Shown here piece after piece: positions 7,649 through 14,974 of a DNA stretch of 16,056 nucleotides. Where the stretch lies: assembly GCA_002338335.1 (NCBI GenBank), contig DDIC01000027.1:47136-63191 (forward strand). The letters are read 5' to 3'. The stretch's first letter is position 1. Each line of letters opens with the position of its first letter. A model generated the notes under the pieces. The model worked only from the letters and a program-made list of their open reading frames with translations, was not told where the DNA came from and did not search any database. A program made the translations under genes and the position numbers. This DNA comes from Bacteroidetes bacterium UBA1860 (GTDB lineage Bacteria; Bacteroidota; Rhodothermia; Balneolales; Balneolaceae).

Positions 7649-8581
7649 TCAAGCGGTCTCTAACGTTTTTCTGGCCTCTACTTCATCTTTTTGTAGTTGT
7701 TCCACCAACGCAATAGGTCCATCAAATGATTGTTCATCACGAATTCGCTGCACAAAATGGACTCGACACTCTGTGCCATACAAATCCCCTTGATAATCAA
7801 ATAGATGCACTTCAAGATTGGGCGTTGAGGCTCCAAATGTGGGTCTTACGCCAAGATTGGCCATACCTTTGACTAATTCTGCCTCCCCTTGAACTTCACA
7901 CAAAACGGCATAGACTCCCGATTTTGGAAGGCATTTCTTGCGCTCAGTCAAGCCAAAGTTTAGCGTTGGATACCCAAGGGTTCGGCCACGTTTATCCCCC
8001 ATGATAACCGTCTCTTGGAGTACGTAGGGTTGACCTAGCATTTTTGTGACTGCGGTCATGTCTCCATCGTGAATAGCCTTTCTAATTACGGTTGAACTCA
8101 CTTCATGCTCATCCTGTGTGAGTTCTGGAAAGACAGAGACTTTAAAATGATGCTTTTCTCCTAGCTCAACCGCTAATGGATAGCCACCTTCTCGATCCTT
8201 GCCATAGTGGTGATCATACCCAATCCATAATTCTTGACATCCAATCGATTGCACAAGGACTTCTTCTATAAATTCGGTTGAAGATTTTAGCGAAAACGAT
8301 CGCGTAAATGGGATCACAACCATTTCATCTAATCCAACAGCACGAAGCTTCGCGTATCTCTCCTGCAGACTAGATAACAGGCAAATAGGTCCTTTGGTTG
8401 ATCCTATCACTTCCCTTGGATGAGGATCGAAGGTCACTAGTGTGGAAATTGAGTTCTTTTGGTTGGCAGCCTGGATGAGGTGTTTTAACAATGCCTGATG
8501 TCCAATATGAACGCCGTCAAATGTGCCCACTGTAATCGCACGATTTTTGTGATACTGAACGTCTTTTAAAGGGGTGATCAT
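7649..8581 (-). CDS. ribF: Bifunctional riboflavin kinase / FAD synthetase
   Basis: Makes FMN from riboflavin and ATP, then FAD from FMN and ATP. It has 310 residues in two domains. The N-terminal nucleotidyltransferase (FAD synthetase) part carries GTFDGVHIGH (19-28), FDPHPREV (51-58), GYDHHYGKDREGG (121-133) and SSTVIRKAI (162-170). The C-terminal flavokinase part carries GDKRGRTLGYPTLNF (195-209) with the PTxN motif, then SGVYAV and NLGVRPTFG (242-250). Both domains look intact. The ATG overlaps the truB stop in the ATGA arrangement (4 bp), so translation is probably coupled. The place between truB and rpsO is the common bacterial one. Confidence 0.97.
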   Translation of the reverse strand: MITPLKDVQYHKNRAITVGTFDGVHIGHQALLKHLIQAANQKNSISTLVTFDPHPREVIGSTKGPICLLSSLQERYAKLRAVGLDEMVVIPFTRSFSLKSSTEFIEEVLVQSIGCQELWIGYDHHYGKDREGGYPLAVELGEKHHFKVSVFPELTQDEHEVSSTVIRKAIHDGDMTAVTKMLGQPYVLQETVIMGDKRGRTLGYPTLNFGLTERKKCLPKSGVYAVLCEVQGEAELVKGMANLGVRPTFGASTPNLEVHLFDYQGDLYGTECRVHFVQRIRDEQSFDGPIALVEQLQKDEVEARKTLETA

Positions 8582-9321
8582 ACAATCAAAACTTGTTTTA
8601 AAGCATCACAAAGCTCGTGAATATTCCACGCTTCGTCTATAGAATAGGGGCCTGATTTCGTACGCTGGAGTTCATCCACAACGCCTAGACTATCCGCAGC
8701 CTTGGCAAGGTCATCTACTAGTGTACGAATGTAGGTCCCTTTTCCACAAGCAATCTCTAAGGTGCATTGCTTTCCATCATAATGGAGAATCTTACACGAT
8801 TCGATATAGGCTTCACGTGGCTGACGCTCAACCTCTTCCCCTTTTCTAGCATAATTATAGAGTCGTTTACCATCCTTCTTAACGGCAGAGTACATAGGGG
8901 GTACTTGTTGAATGGTTCCAATAAATTGGCTCTCAATCACAGCCTCTAACTCACTCTCTGACACCGGGTCCCATGACGTTGTCTGACTGACAGGTGTAGC
9001 ACGATCCAAGCTTGGTGTTGTTTCTCCAAACGTGAATGTCGTACGATATACCTTGAGGTGTTCCTGAAATGTACTAATGAGCTTTGTTGCACGTCCAACG
9101 CAACATACCAGAACACCTGTTGCCAGCGGATCCAGTGTGCCGGCATGACCAATCTTTTTGACAGGAAGTTGTGGTTTCAACTTCCGAATGACATCAAAAC
9201 TTGTCCATTGTAACGGCTTGTTGACGGGGAATACAATCCCATTCTGCCATTCTTCCAGCGATGATGTAGAAAAACGATGTGCATCTTGAGGATAAATGGA
9301 TAAGTTCTCGGACGGATTCAT
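8578..9321 (-). CDS. truB: tRNA pseudouridine(55) synthase
   Basis: Converts U55 to pseudouridine in the T-loop of tRNAs and also acts as a tRNA chaperone. It has 247 residues from the ATG at 9321. The catalytic block is GHAGTLDPLATGVL with Asp64 as the nucleophile. YRTTFTFGETTPSLD, QVPPMYSAVKKDGKRLYNYARKGE and ACGKGTYIRTLVDDL follow in the usual order. About 28 residues precede the conserved FPVNKPLQWTSFDVIR, a longer N-terminus than in E. coli. The protein ends soon after the catalytic fold with only a short helix, so the C-terminal PUA domain of longer versions is missing. A TTG at 9333 (overlapping the rbfA stop as TTGA) is an alternative start. I prefer the ATG because GAGGGG stands directly before it, although that spacing is tight. 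Confidence 0.95.
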   Translation of the reverse strand: MNPSENLSIYPQDAHRFSTSSLEEWQNGIVFPVNKPLQWTSFDVIRKLKPQLPVKKIGHAGTLDPLATGVLVCCVGRATKLISTFQEHLKVYRTTFTFGETTPSLDRATPVSQTTSWDPVSESELEAVIESQFIGTIQQVPPMYSAVKKDGKRLYNYARKGEEVERQPREAYIESCKILHYDGKQCTLEIACGKGTYIRTLVDDLAKAADSLGVVDELQRTKSGPYSIDEAWNIHELCDALKQVLIV

Positions 9322-9329
9322 CCCCTCAA

Positions 9330-9740
9330 TCAAGATGAAGATGTAGTGGTGTCGACCCCACCATCATCTTTGCTATCGTCCTCATCATCTGGTGGAGGTA
9401 TAGGGCCTACTTTTTGGAACAAAGATTCGATCTCTTCAGCTTTCTGGGCTGTATCATCCAGGAAAAAAAGCAACTCAGGAATCCTTCGGAGTTGATGACG
9501 TATTTTTTGAGCTAAAGCATGCCTAATAGTGTTCTGGGCTTGATCGATGGCTTCTAATATTGCCTTTTCATCCCTTTTGGGTGCAAAAATACTGAGATAT
9601 ACTTTCGCAATTGACAAATCGTCCGTCATCAACACATGAGTTATACTTACAAAGCTACCAGCAGGTTGATACTCTTGTTGAAGTATCTCTCCCAAGTCTT
9701 GCTGTATCTGCCCGGCAAGTCTTTGTGGTCTCACTCCCAT
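9330..9740 (-). CDS. rbfA: 30S ribosome-binding factor A
   Basis: A small KH-fold protein that binds immature 30S subunits and helps mature the 5' end of 16S rRNA, also important in the cold. It has 136 residues. The conserved part (about 1-105) begins RPQRLAGQIQQDLGEIL and carries VLMTDDLSIAKVYLSIF (the family's V-T-D-L-x-x-A-x-V-Y-x-S strand) and IRHQLRRIPELLFFLDD (the R-x-x-P-x-L-x-F-x-x-D end). After it comes a low-complexity tail rich in Pro, Asp and Ser/Thr (about residues 113-136), probably disordered. The ATG at 9740 is 2 bases after the infB stop, with no Shine-Dalgarno, which suggests translational coupling. Confidence 0.95.
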   Translation of the reverse strand: MGVRPQRLAGQIQQDLGEILQQEYQPAGSFVSITHVLMTDDLSIAKVYLSIFAPKRDEKAILEAIDQAQNTIRHALAQKIRHQLRRIPELLFFLDDTAQKAEEIESLFQKVGPIPPPDDEDDSKDDGGVDTTTSSS

Positions 9741-9742
9741 GA

Positions 9743-12487
9743 TTATCTCGAGGCTGGCTCGAGCGTGCGTTTTTCTTCTGTGATTGCGTAAGACTCTATT
9801 TGATCCCCTACTTTCAAATCATTGAAATTGACAATGCTAATTCCACATTCATATCCATTAGCCACTTCCTTCACGTCATCCTTAAATCGCTTTAACGAGT
9901 CAATTTCGCCTGTGTATACCACAATGCCATCTCGAATGATTCGTACAGGATTGTTACGCTCAATCTTGCCATCGGTGACATAACAACCCGCAATGGTACC
10001 AATTTTAGAAATTTTGAAAACTTCGCGTACGTCAACTGTCCCCTTGATCTCTTCTTTAATCTCGGGACTCAACAGACCTTCCAACGCATCCCTTACCTCA
10101 TCAATCGCATCATAAATCACACTAAATAGACGTACATCGATGGATTCTGTCTCTGCAAGCTTTCTCGCACTGGTAGTCGGTCTTACCTGGAATCCAATGA
10201 TAATCGCGTCAGAAGCTGAGGCAAGAAGCACGTCAGACTCTGTAATGGCACCTGATCCTGTGTGAATGATTTGTACAGTGACTTCTTCCGTACTCAATTT
10301 TTGGAGGGAACCAGACAACGCTTCAATGGATCCATCCACATCTGCCTTGATGATGATATTGAGATCCTTCACCTCACCCAATGCCATACGACGAGCCAGA
10401 TCATCCAACGTAAGATGCTTAGTCTTACGAAGGGCTTGCTCCCGTTTAATTTGTTGTCGACGATTCGCTAATTCTCGAGCCGATTTCTCGTCCTTCATAC
10501 CTTGAAGTTTATCACCTGCTTGAGGGATTTCGTCAAACCCTGTTAACTGAAGGGGTCTTGAGGGGCCAGCTTCTGTAAGTCGATCACCAAATTCGTTCTC
10601 CATCGCTCTTACACGACCTGCAGTAGGCCCCGCAACAAAAGGATCTCCTACTTTGAGTGTTCCCTTTTCAACAAGCACGTTGGCGACAATTCCCTTTCCT
10701 TTGTCCACTCTTGCCTCTAAAACAATGCCTGTAGCACGACGGTCTGGATTCGCTTTTAAATCTTTTAATTCAGCTTCGATGAGTACTTTTTCTAATAAAT
10801 CATCGATCCCTTGTCCAGTCTTAGCAGACACAAGAGCAGATTGGTTGGTTCCTCCCCACTCTTCTACAATCACTCCATGTTCGGATAACTGTTGCTTAAT
10901 TTTATCCGGATTCGCGCCGTCTTTATCCACTTTGTTAATAGCAACAACGATCGAAACACCCGCCGCCTTGGCGTGATTGATCGCCTCAATGGTTTGAGGC
11001 ATCACAGAATCATCAGCAGCCACGACAAGAATCACAATATCTGTAATTTGAGCTCCCCTAGAACGCATCGCTGTAAATGCCTCGTGACCAGGGGTATCTA
11101 AGAATGTGATGACGCGACCATCGTCCGTTTTTACCTCATAAGCACCTACGTGCTGAGTAATGCCCCCTGCTTCCCCTGCTGCTACTTTTGCAGAGCGAAT
11201 ATAATCCAATAACGAGGTTTTTCCATGATCTACGTGCCCCATTACGGTAATGATAGGAGCACGAGGCTTTAAGTCTTCTGGTGCATCTTCAACCTCATCA
11301 ATATCGTCCTCGAGCATTTCATCAGCTGTAATAAATTTAACCTCTTGGTTAAATTCTTCAGCAAGCAGCTCAATCGTCGCAGCATCTAATCTCTGATTGA
11401 TGGAAACCATCATTCCAAGATTCATACAGGCCATGATAATCTCATTGGCATTCACCCCAAGCAATTCAGCTAAATCACTCACGGTGACAAACTCACTTAC
11501 TTCTAGAACCCCTGCTTCAAGTTCTTGCTCAATTTGTTTTAGTTCCGCCTCCTCTGCTCGCTCATCACGTCGTTGTTTACGACGTTTTTGACGCTTAGCT
11601 CCAACGGATCCACCTTGCTGCAATTCCTGCAAGGTTTTTTTCATCGATTTATCGACTTCTCCAGCTTCAACCTTAGACTTTCTTCCTTTGCCTTTCTTCT
11701 TGCCCTTTCCAGCGGCTCCTTCTGAGGCAGCAACAGGATCGCCCGCTACTCTGTCTTTTTTGCGCTTTCTTGTGGCCGCAGGTTTCCCGGTGGACACTCC
11801 CGTTCGTTTTTCCTCTGAAAATGTAACACGACCTAGAACTTTGGTCCCCGAGAGATTGTCTGATTTAGCACGAATGGTGATTTCAGGATCAACGTCGTCT
11901 TCAGTATTGAGTTGATCTTCCGCTTCTTCCGTTTGATCTGTGATGTCTGAGGCTGCGCTTGACTCAACCTCATTGCCCTCTTCTGGTTGGGTAAGCTCTT
12001 CTTGTTCAACCTCATTATCGTCTACGAAGTCACCTTGGTCTTCCGTTTCATCAACCTCGTCAATAACTTCCTTATCATCCTCATCTTCCTCCTGCTCAGC
12101 ATCTTCCTCATTTGATGATGGTGCTTCAGGAGTCTCGGTTTCGGCACTAGAGTCCGTATCCGATTCTGGAGTGGGCTTTATTATAGGCTCAAGAGATTCC
12201 TCTGGTGATGGTTCTAAAGAAGGCTCTAAGGAGGGTTCGAGTGATGGTTCTAGCGAAGGCTCAAGTGAGGGCTCTAGAGATACGTCAGCTCCCCCAGAAG
12301 ATTGACCACCCCCACTATAATCATCACCAAACCCATAGGCTTTCTCCAACACCTCTTGCATTTCAGCCGTAATCGTGCTGTTGGGTTTATTGGCTATCTC
12401 AAACCCATGACTTTCTAATGTGTCTACAATAGAAGCTGTAGATACATTGTATTCCGATGCGACTTTAAAGAGTTTCTTTTGGCTCAT
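9743..12487 (-). CDS. infB: Translation initiation factor IF-2
   Basis: The GTPase that brings initiator fMet-tRNA to the 30S subunit and promotes subunit joining. It has 914 residues. An IF2_N-like helical domain (about 1-52, KLFKVASEYNVSTASIVDTLESHGFEI) is followed by a long disordered section: a Gly/Ser linker, SLEP tetrapeptide repeats (70-101), a very acidic stretch (about 106-201) and a very basic stretch (about 227-309). A second IF2_N domain is at about 332-386. The G domain has GHVDHGKT (417-424), GGITQH (441-446), DTPGH (464-468), NKVD (518-521) and SAK (554-556), all intact. The barrel domain II, domain III and the fMet-tRNA-binding C2 domain follow, with the YECGISIVNFNDLKVGDQIE signature near the end. 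The ATG at 12487 lies 27 bases after nusA, without a Shine-Dalgarno. Confidence 0.98.
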   Translation of the reverse strand: MSQKKLFKVASEYNVSTASIVDTLESHGFEIANKPNSTITAEMQEVLEKAYGFGDDYSGGGQSSGGADVSLEPSLEPSLEPSLEPSLEPSLEPSPEESLEPIIKPTPESDTDSSAETETPEAPSSNEEDAEQEEDEDDKEVIDEVDETEDQGDFVDDNEVEQEELTQPEEGNEVESSAASDITDQTEEAEDQLNTEDDVDPEITIRAKSDNLSGTKVLGRVTFSEEKRTGVSTGKPAATRKRKKDRVAGDPVAASEGAAGKGKKKGKGRKSKVEAGEVDKSMKKTLQELQQGGSVGAKRQKRRKQRRDERAEEAELKQIEQELEAGVLEVSEFVTVSDLAELLGVNANEIIMACMNLGMMVSINQRLDAATIELLAEEFNQEVKFITADEMLEDDIDEVEDAPEDLKPRAPIITVMGHVDHGKTSLLDYIRSAKVAAGEAGGITQHVGAYEVKTDDGRVITFLDTPGHEAFTAMRSRGAQITDIVILVVAADDSVMPQTIEAINHAKAAGVSIVVAINKVDKDGANPDKIKQQLSEHGVIVEEWGGTNQSALVSAKTGQGIDDLLEKVLIEAELKDLKANPDRRATGIVLEARVDKGKGIVANVLVEKGTLKVGDPFVAGPTAGRVRAMENEFGDRLTEAGPSRPLQLTGFDEIPQAGDKLQGMKDEKSARELANRRQQIKREQALRKTKHLTLDDLARRMALGEVKDLNIIIKADVDGSIEALSGSLQKLSTEEVTVQIIHTGSGAITESDVLLASASDAIIIGFQVRPTTSARKLAETESIDVRLFSVIYDAIDEVRDALEGLLSPEIKEEIKGTVDVREVFKISKIGTIAGCYVTDGKIERNNPVRIIRDGIVVYTGEIDSLKRFKDDVKEVANGYECGISIVNFNDLKVGDQIESYAITEEKRTLEPASR
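12185..12280 (-). repeat. SLEP tetrapeptide tandem repeat within infB
   Basis: Eight consecutive 12-bp units encode six perfect Ser-Leu-Glu-Pro repeats (residues 70-93), then SPEE, then SLEP (98-101). The codons differ between units at third positions (TCT/TCA, CTA/CTT/CTC/TTA-type changes, GAG/GAA, CCT/CCC), so the protein repeat is better kept than the DNA repeat. It lies between the N-terminal domain and the acidic linker and is probably an extended, disordered spacer. Confidence 0.85.
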
Positions 12488-12514
12488 GGAGCGGTATTAA
12501 TCAACGATTAGGTA

Positions 12515-13891
12515 TTAGGCTTCGTCTGTTTCAGCTGTGTTTTCTGCTTCAACTATTTCATCTGTTACAGTTGCTTCCTTAGAAGATGCTGGTGCTACAG
12601 ATTCTTCTGTTGAGTCTTCTGTTTTTGCAGCCTCGTCCTCTTCTTCAAATTCAAAGGCAATCACGGATAGTATATTCTCAGCTAATTCTTTGGTTATGCG
12701 GGATTCCGTTCTCGCCACAATTTCATCTGCATCCAAATCCATCACAGCACGAGCTGTGTCTAGCCCAATTTGGCGAAGTTCTTCGATCATTTCAGACCCA
12801 AAATCTTCCACAAATTCCATGATATCAATATCGTCGGCCTCTTCTTCGACTTCACGATACACATCAATTTCACACTCGGTTAATCTGGTTGCTAGACGAA
12901 TATTGACACCATTCTTACCAATAGCTTTGGATACCTCATCCGCGGGTACTAACACTTTTGCAAATGTCCCGTCCTCATTAAGCTCAACATTCAAGACATT
13001 GGCAGGCTGAAGGGCACGTTTGATGAACTCGATTTTATCTGAGGTATAATTAATCACGTCTATATTCTCATTTTGAAGCTCACGTACAACAGAGTGAATA
13101 CGCACACCTTTCATCCCCACACAAGCTCCCACAGGATCAATTCGCTCATCGTGAGATAGCACAGCCACCTTGGAGCGGTTACCCGGCTCACGTGCTATTC
13201 TCATAATCTCAATAACCCCATCAAATACTTCTGGAATCTCATTTTCAAATAATCGCTCCAAAAACATCGGTGATGTTCTCGAGATGACTACCGATGGAGT
13301 ACCATTAAATCTCTTGACCTCTGTAACAACAGCGCGAATTGAGTCACCCTTACGGTATCGATCTTTGTCGATTTGCTCACTTTTGGGTAGATAAAGCTCC
13401 ACACCATTGTGGTTCACAAGGATGTCAAAATTGTGTCGTACTTGATAAACATCTCCTAAAATGATTTCACCGATACGATCTGAGTACTCATCGAAAATGT
13501 TCTCCTTCTCAATCTCACGAATACGTTGAGAGAGTTGTTGTTTCGCCATCGTTACAGCGCGACGACCAAAAGATTCAATGCTCACATCCTGTGCATACTC
13601 ATCGTAGAGTTCAAGATCTGGGTCTTGTTCCTTGGCGTCTTCTAGTGAAATTTCAGCCACGGAGTCAGTTAATTCCTCCGCTGGAACAACTTCACGTACG
13701 TGAAGGATTTGAATTTCTCCACGATCAGGGTTTAAGATCACTGAAAAAGCTTCATCAGACTCATACTTTTTACGAATCATGGATCGAAACACATCCTCGA
13801 GTATTTCGAGAAGAGTCTCTCGATCCATGCCTTTTTCTTTTGCAATTTCGGTAAAGGACTGAACAATGATTTGGGATAAATCGGGTTGCAT
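12515..13891 (-). CDS. nusA: Transcription termination/antitermination factor NusA
   Basis: Binds RNA polymerase and nascent RNA, controlling pausing, intrinsic termination and rRNA antitermination. It has 458 residues from the ATG at 13891. The N-terminal polymerase-binding domain (about 1-130) begins IVQSFTEIAKEKGMDRETLLEILEDVF. S1 is at about 138-205, KH1 at about 230-300 with DPVGACVGMKGVRI (252-265), and KH2 at about 305-370 with AIGKNGVNIRLA (323-334). A short helical segment (about 365-412) is followed by an acidic tail of roughly 45 residues rich in Glu, Ala, Ser and Thr. The two acidic repeat domains of E. coli NusA are absent as such. A GTG at 13900 is possible, but the ATG has AGGTGA 5 bases upstream, overlapping the rimP stop codon, so the ATG is preferred. 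The rimP-nusA-infB order is near-universal. Confidence 0.97.
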   Translation of the reverse strand: MQPDLSQIIVQSFTEIAKEKGMDRETLLEILEDVFRSMIRKKYESDEAFSVILNPDRGEIQILHVREVVPAEELTDSVAEISLEDAKEQDPDLELYDEYAQDVSIESFGRRAVTMAKQQLSQRIREIEKENIFDEYSDRIGEIILGDVYQVRHNFDILVNHNGVELYLPKSEQIDKDRYRKGDSIRAVVTEVKRFNGTPSVVISRTSPMFLERLFENEIPEVFDGVIEIMRIAREPGNRSKVAVLSHDERIDPVGACVGMKGVRIHSVVRELQNENIDVINYTSDKIEFIKRALQPANVLNVELNEDGTFAKVLVPADEVSKAIGKNGVNIRLATRLTECEIDVYREVEEEADDIDIMEFVEDFGSEMIEELRQIGLDTARAVMDLDADEIVARTESRITKELAENILSVIAFEFEEEDEAAKTEDSTEESVAPASSKEATVTDEIVEAENTAETDEA

Positions 13892-13896
13892 AGGGG

Positions 13897-13902
13897 TCAC
13901 CT
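13897..13902 (-). promoter_or_regulatory. Shine-Dalgarno site for nusA overlapping the rimP stop codon
   Basis: AGGTGA on the minus strand overlaps the TAG stop of rimP (13901-13903) and stands 5 bases before the nusA ATG. A GTG start at 13900 would lie inside this site, so the ATG at 13891 is the better choice. Confidence 0.6.
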
Positions 13903-14377
13903 AAAACGAAGGGGTTACATAAACGTGTTGAATGATAGAATGCGGAATCAAAGGAAGCTCTTCTGATTTGTTGCCTTTGGTTACAGTGAGTTGTAAGCCA
14001 TCCTCTGAATAATTTTTAAGTACTCCTTGAACCTCAATAGGATCACCATCCGGTTGCTCGCTATCAAGGAGTTCAATTCTTACTTTACGGCCTTTATTCT
14101 TTAAAAATTGCCGTGGGTCTGATAAGGGTCTGTCTAAACCTGGGGACGTAACATTTAGGATATAAGCATCCTCAAGGGACTCATGGGCCTCCATCAATAG
14201 AGCGACTTCTTTGCTGATTTTGCTGCAATCGTCCACATCCACACCCTTTTCCTCATGATCAATCACAATCCAACACTCTTTACGACCTTTGGGTACAAGA
14301 TTCACATCCAAAAGGTAGTAGCCATAGGACTCTACAACCGGTTGTGCTAGTTCTTTTATATTATGTGTGATCGACAT
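13901..14377 (-). CDS. rimP: Ribosome maturation factor RimP
   Basis: Assists late assembly of the 30S subunit. It has 158 residues from the ATG at 14377. The N-terminal domain (about 1-85) carries LAQPVVESYGYYLLDVNLVPKGR, then VDVDDCSKISKEVALLME, then the family signature YILNVTSPGLDRPL. The C-terminal SH3-like barrel (about 90-158) follows. An in-frame GTG at 14437 would add 20 residues, but those codons run straight through the terminator-like hairpin at 14409-14439 and look unlike the family, so I reject that start. No Shine-Dalgarno is seen before the ATG. It heads the rimP-nusA-infB cluster and ends 9 bases before the nusA ATG. Confidence 0.95.
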   Translation of the reverse strand: MSITHNIKELAQPVVESYGYYLLDVNLVPKGRKECWIVIDHEEKGVDVDDCSKISKEVALLMEAHESLEDAYILNVTSPGLDRPLSDPRQFLKNKGRKVRIELLDSEQPDGDPIEVQGVLKNYSEDGLQLTVTKGNKSEELPLIPHSIIQHVYVTPSF

Positions 14378-14408
14378 TGTACTTTTCGAAATGTACCTTA
14401 CTGACAAT

Positions 14409-14439
14409 AAAAAAAGCGAGACCCTCGCCGGGCTCACTT
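14409..14439 (-). terminator. Intrinsic terminator (minus strand) just upstream of rimP
   Basis: As minus-strand RNA, AAGUGAG pairs with CUCGCUU (one G-U wobble) and CCC pairs with GGG past a single-base bulge. The loop is GGCGA, and the U-run is seven long, its first two bases counted in the stem. On the plus strand no T-run follows, so it works in one direction only. It could stop prfB-coaE transcripts after they cross the DUF192 gene in antisense, or act as a leader attenuator for rimP. Its U-run ends about 31 bases before the rimP ATG. Confidence 0.78.
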
Positions 14440-14447
14440 AGAATCAG

Positions 14448-14476
14448 AATATAACCTATTTCCCTCTAATAACCAA
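14448..14476 (-). promoter_or_regulatory. Candidate promoter for the rimP-nusA-infB cluster
   Basis: On the minus strand TTGGTT (14471-14476) and TATATT (14448-14453) are separated by 17 bases. The -10 box matches 5 of 6 positions of TATAAT and the -35 box matches 3 of 6. A start about 7 bases later (near 14441) would fall at the foot of the terminator hairpin. It is the best box pair I found before rimP, but the terminator lies between it and the gene. It overlaps the region upstream of the divergent DUF192 gene. Confidence 0.3.
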
Positions 14477-14479
14477 TCT

Positions 14480-14974
14480 ATGACTCGCTCAAACATACAC
14501 TCTTGGCTTGTTTTATCTTCCGTTGTGATCCTGCTTTTGGGCTGTCAAACCGAGACGGAATCCTCAACTTCCACAGCTCGAGAGCTTATCATTGAAGACA
14601 CCTTAGAGTTTATCCTCAAAGATGGCCAAACCCTACCCCTAGAAGTGGCTCTGGCTGATGATAATGATGAACGCGCTGCGGGGCTTATGTACATTCGATC
14701 GATGGGTGAGAATCAAGGAATGTTGTTTGTGTTTGAAGATGAGCAGCCTCGAAGCTTTTGGATGGCAAATACGCCTCTTGCATTGGATATGCTTTTTGTG
14801 AATGAATCCTATGAGATCGTAACGATTCACCGCAATACTCAACCATTCTCGCAGCGTAATTTCACGTCAGAAATCCCAGCTAAGTATGTGATTGAAGTGA
14901 ATGGTGGCTACACCATTAGGCACGACATTCAAGAAGGAATGAGTGTTCGCATCCAGGCTTCTGCCTCGGAGTGA
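14480..14974 (+). CDS. DUF192 family lipoprotein
   Basis: The only plus-strand gene, 164 residues. The N-terminus is a lipoprotein signal peptide: a short polar start, a hydrophobic core (about 9-20), and the lipobox LLGC with the acylated cysteine at 22. The mature protein is therefore membrane-anchored outside the cytoplasmic membrane. A Ser/Thr-rich spacer leads to a complete DUF192 domain (about 50-160), recognisable by ERAAGLMYIRSMGENQGMLFVFED, then FWMANTPLALDMLFVNE, then AKYVIEVNGGY. The biochemical function of this family is not established. The ATG at 14480 has no Shine-Dalgarno. Its promoter must lie in the roughly 100-bp divergent region shared with rimP; I could not find a convincing one. 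The 3' end overlaps the convergent coaE by 46 bp. Confidence 0.93.
   Translation: MTRSNIHSWLVLSSVVILLLGCQTETESSTSTARELIIEDTLEFILKDGQTLPLEVALADDNDERAAGLMYIRSMGENQGMLFVFEDEQPRSFWMANTPLALDMLFVNESYEIVTIHRNTQPFSQRNFTSEIPAKYVIEVNGGYTIRHDIQEGMSVRIQASASE

Noticed and set aside
7641..7660. Short palindrome GCTTCAAGC at the ribF end as a terminator
   Set aside because: A 4-bp stem with a 1-base loop cannot form a stable RNA hairpin, and it has no adjacent U-run of useful length.
11940..12305. Plus-strand Ser-rich open frame opposite the infB linker
   Set aside because: It is an antisense reading of GAA/GAG/GAT-rich acidic codons, which give TTC/CTC/ATC and Ser-rich frames. It mirrors the IF-2 acidic stretch and is not a gene.
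12537..13010. Long plus-strand open frame (157 codons) rich in Ser, opposite nusA
   Set aside because: It is the antisense shadow of Glu/Asp/Ala-rich NusA codons. It has no domain, no Shine-Dalgarno and a monotonous composition.
14378..14437. Extended rimP N-terminus from GTG at 14437
   Set aside because: The extra codons would run through the terminator hairpin and its U-run, and the encoded 20 residues do not resemble a RimP N-terminus.
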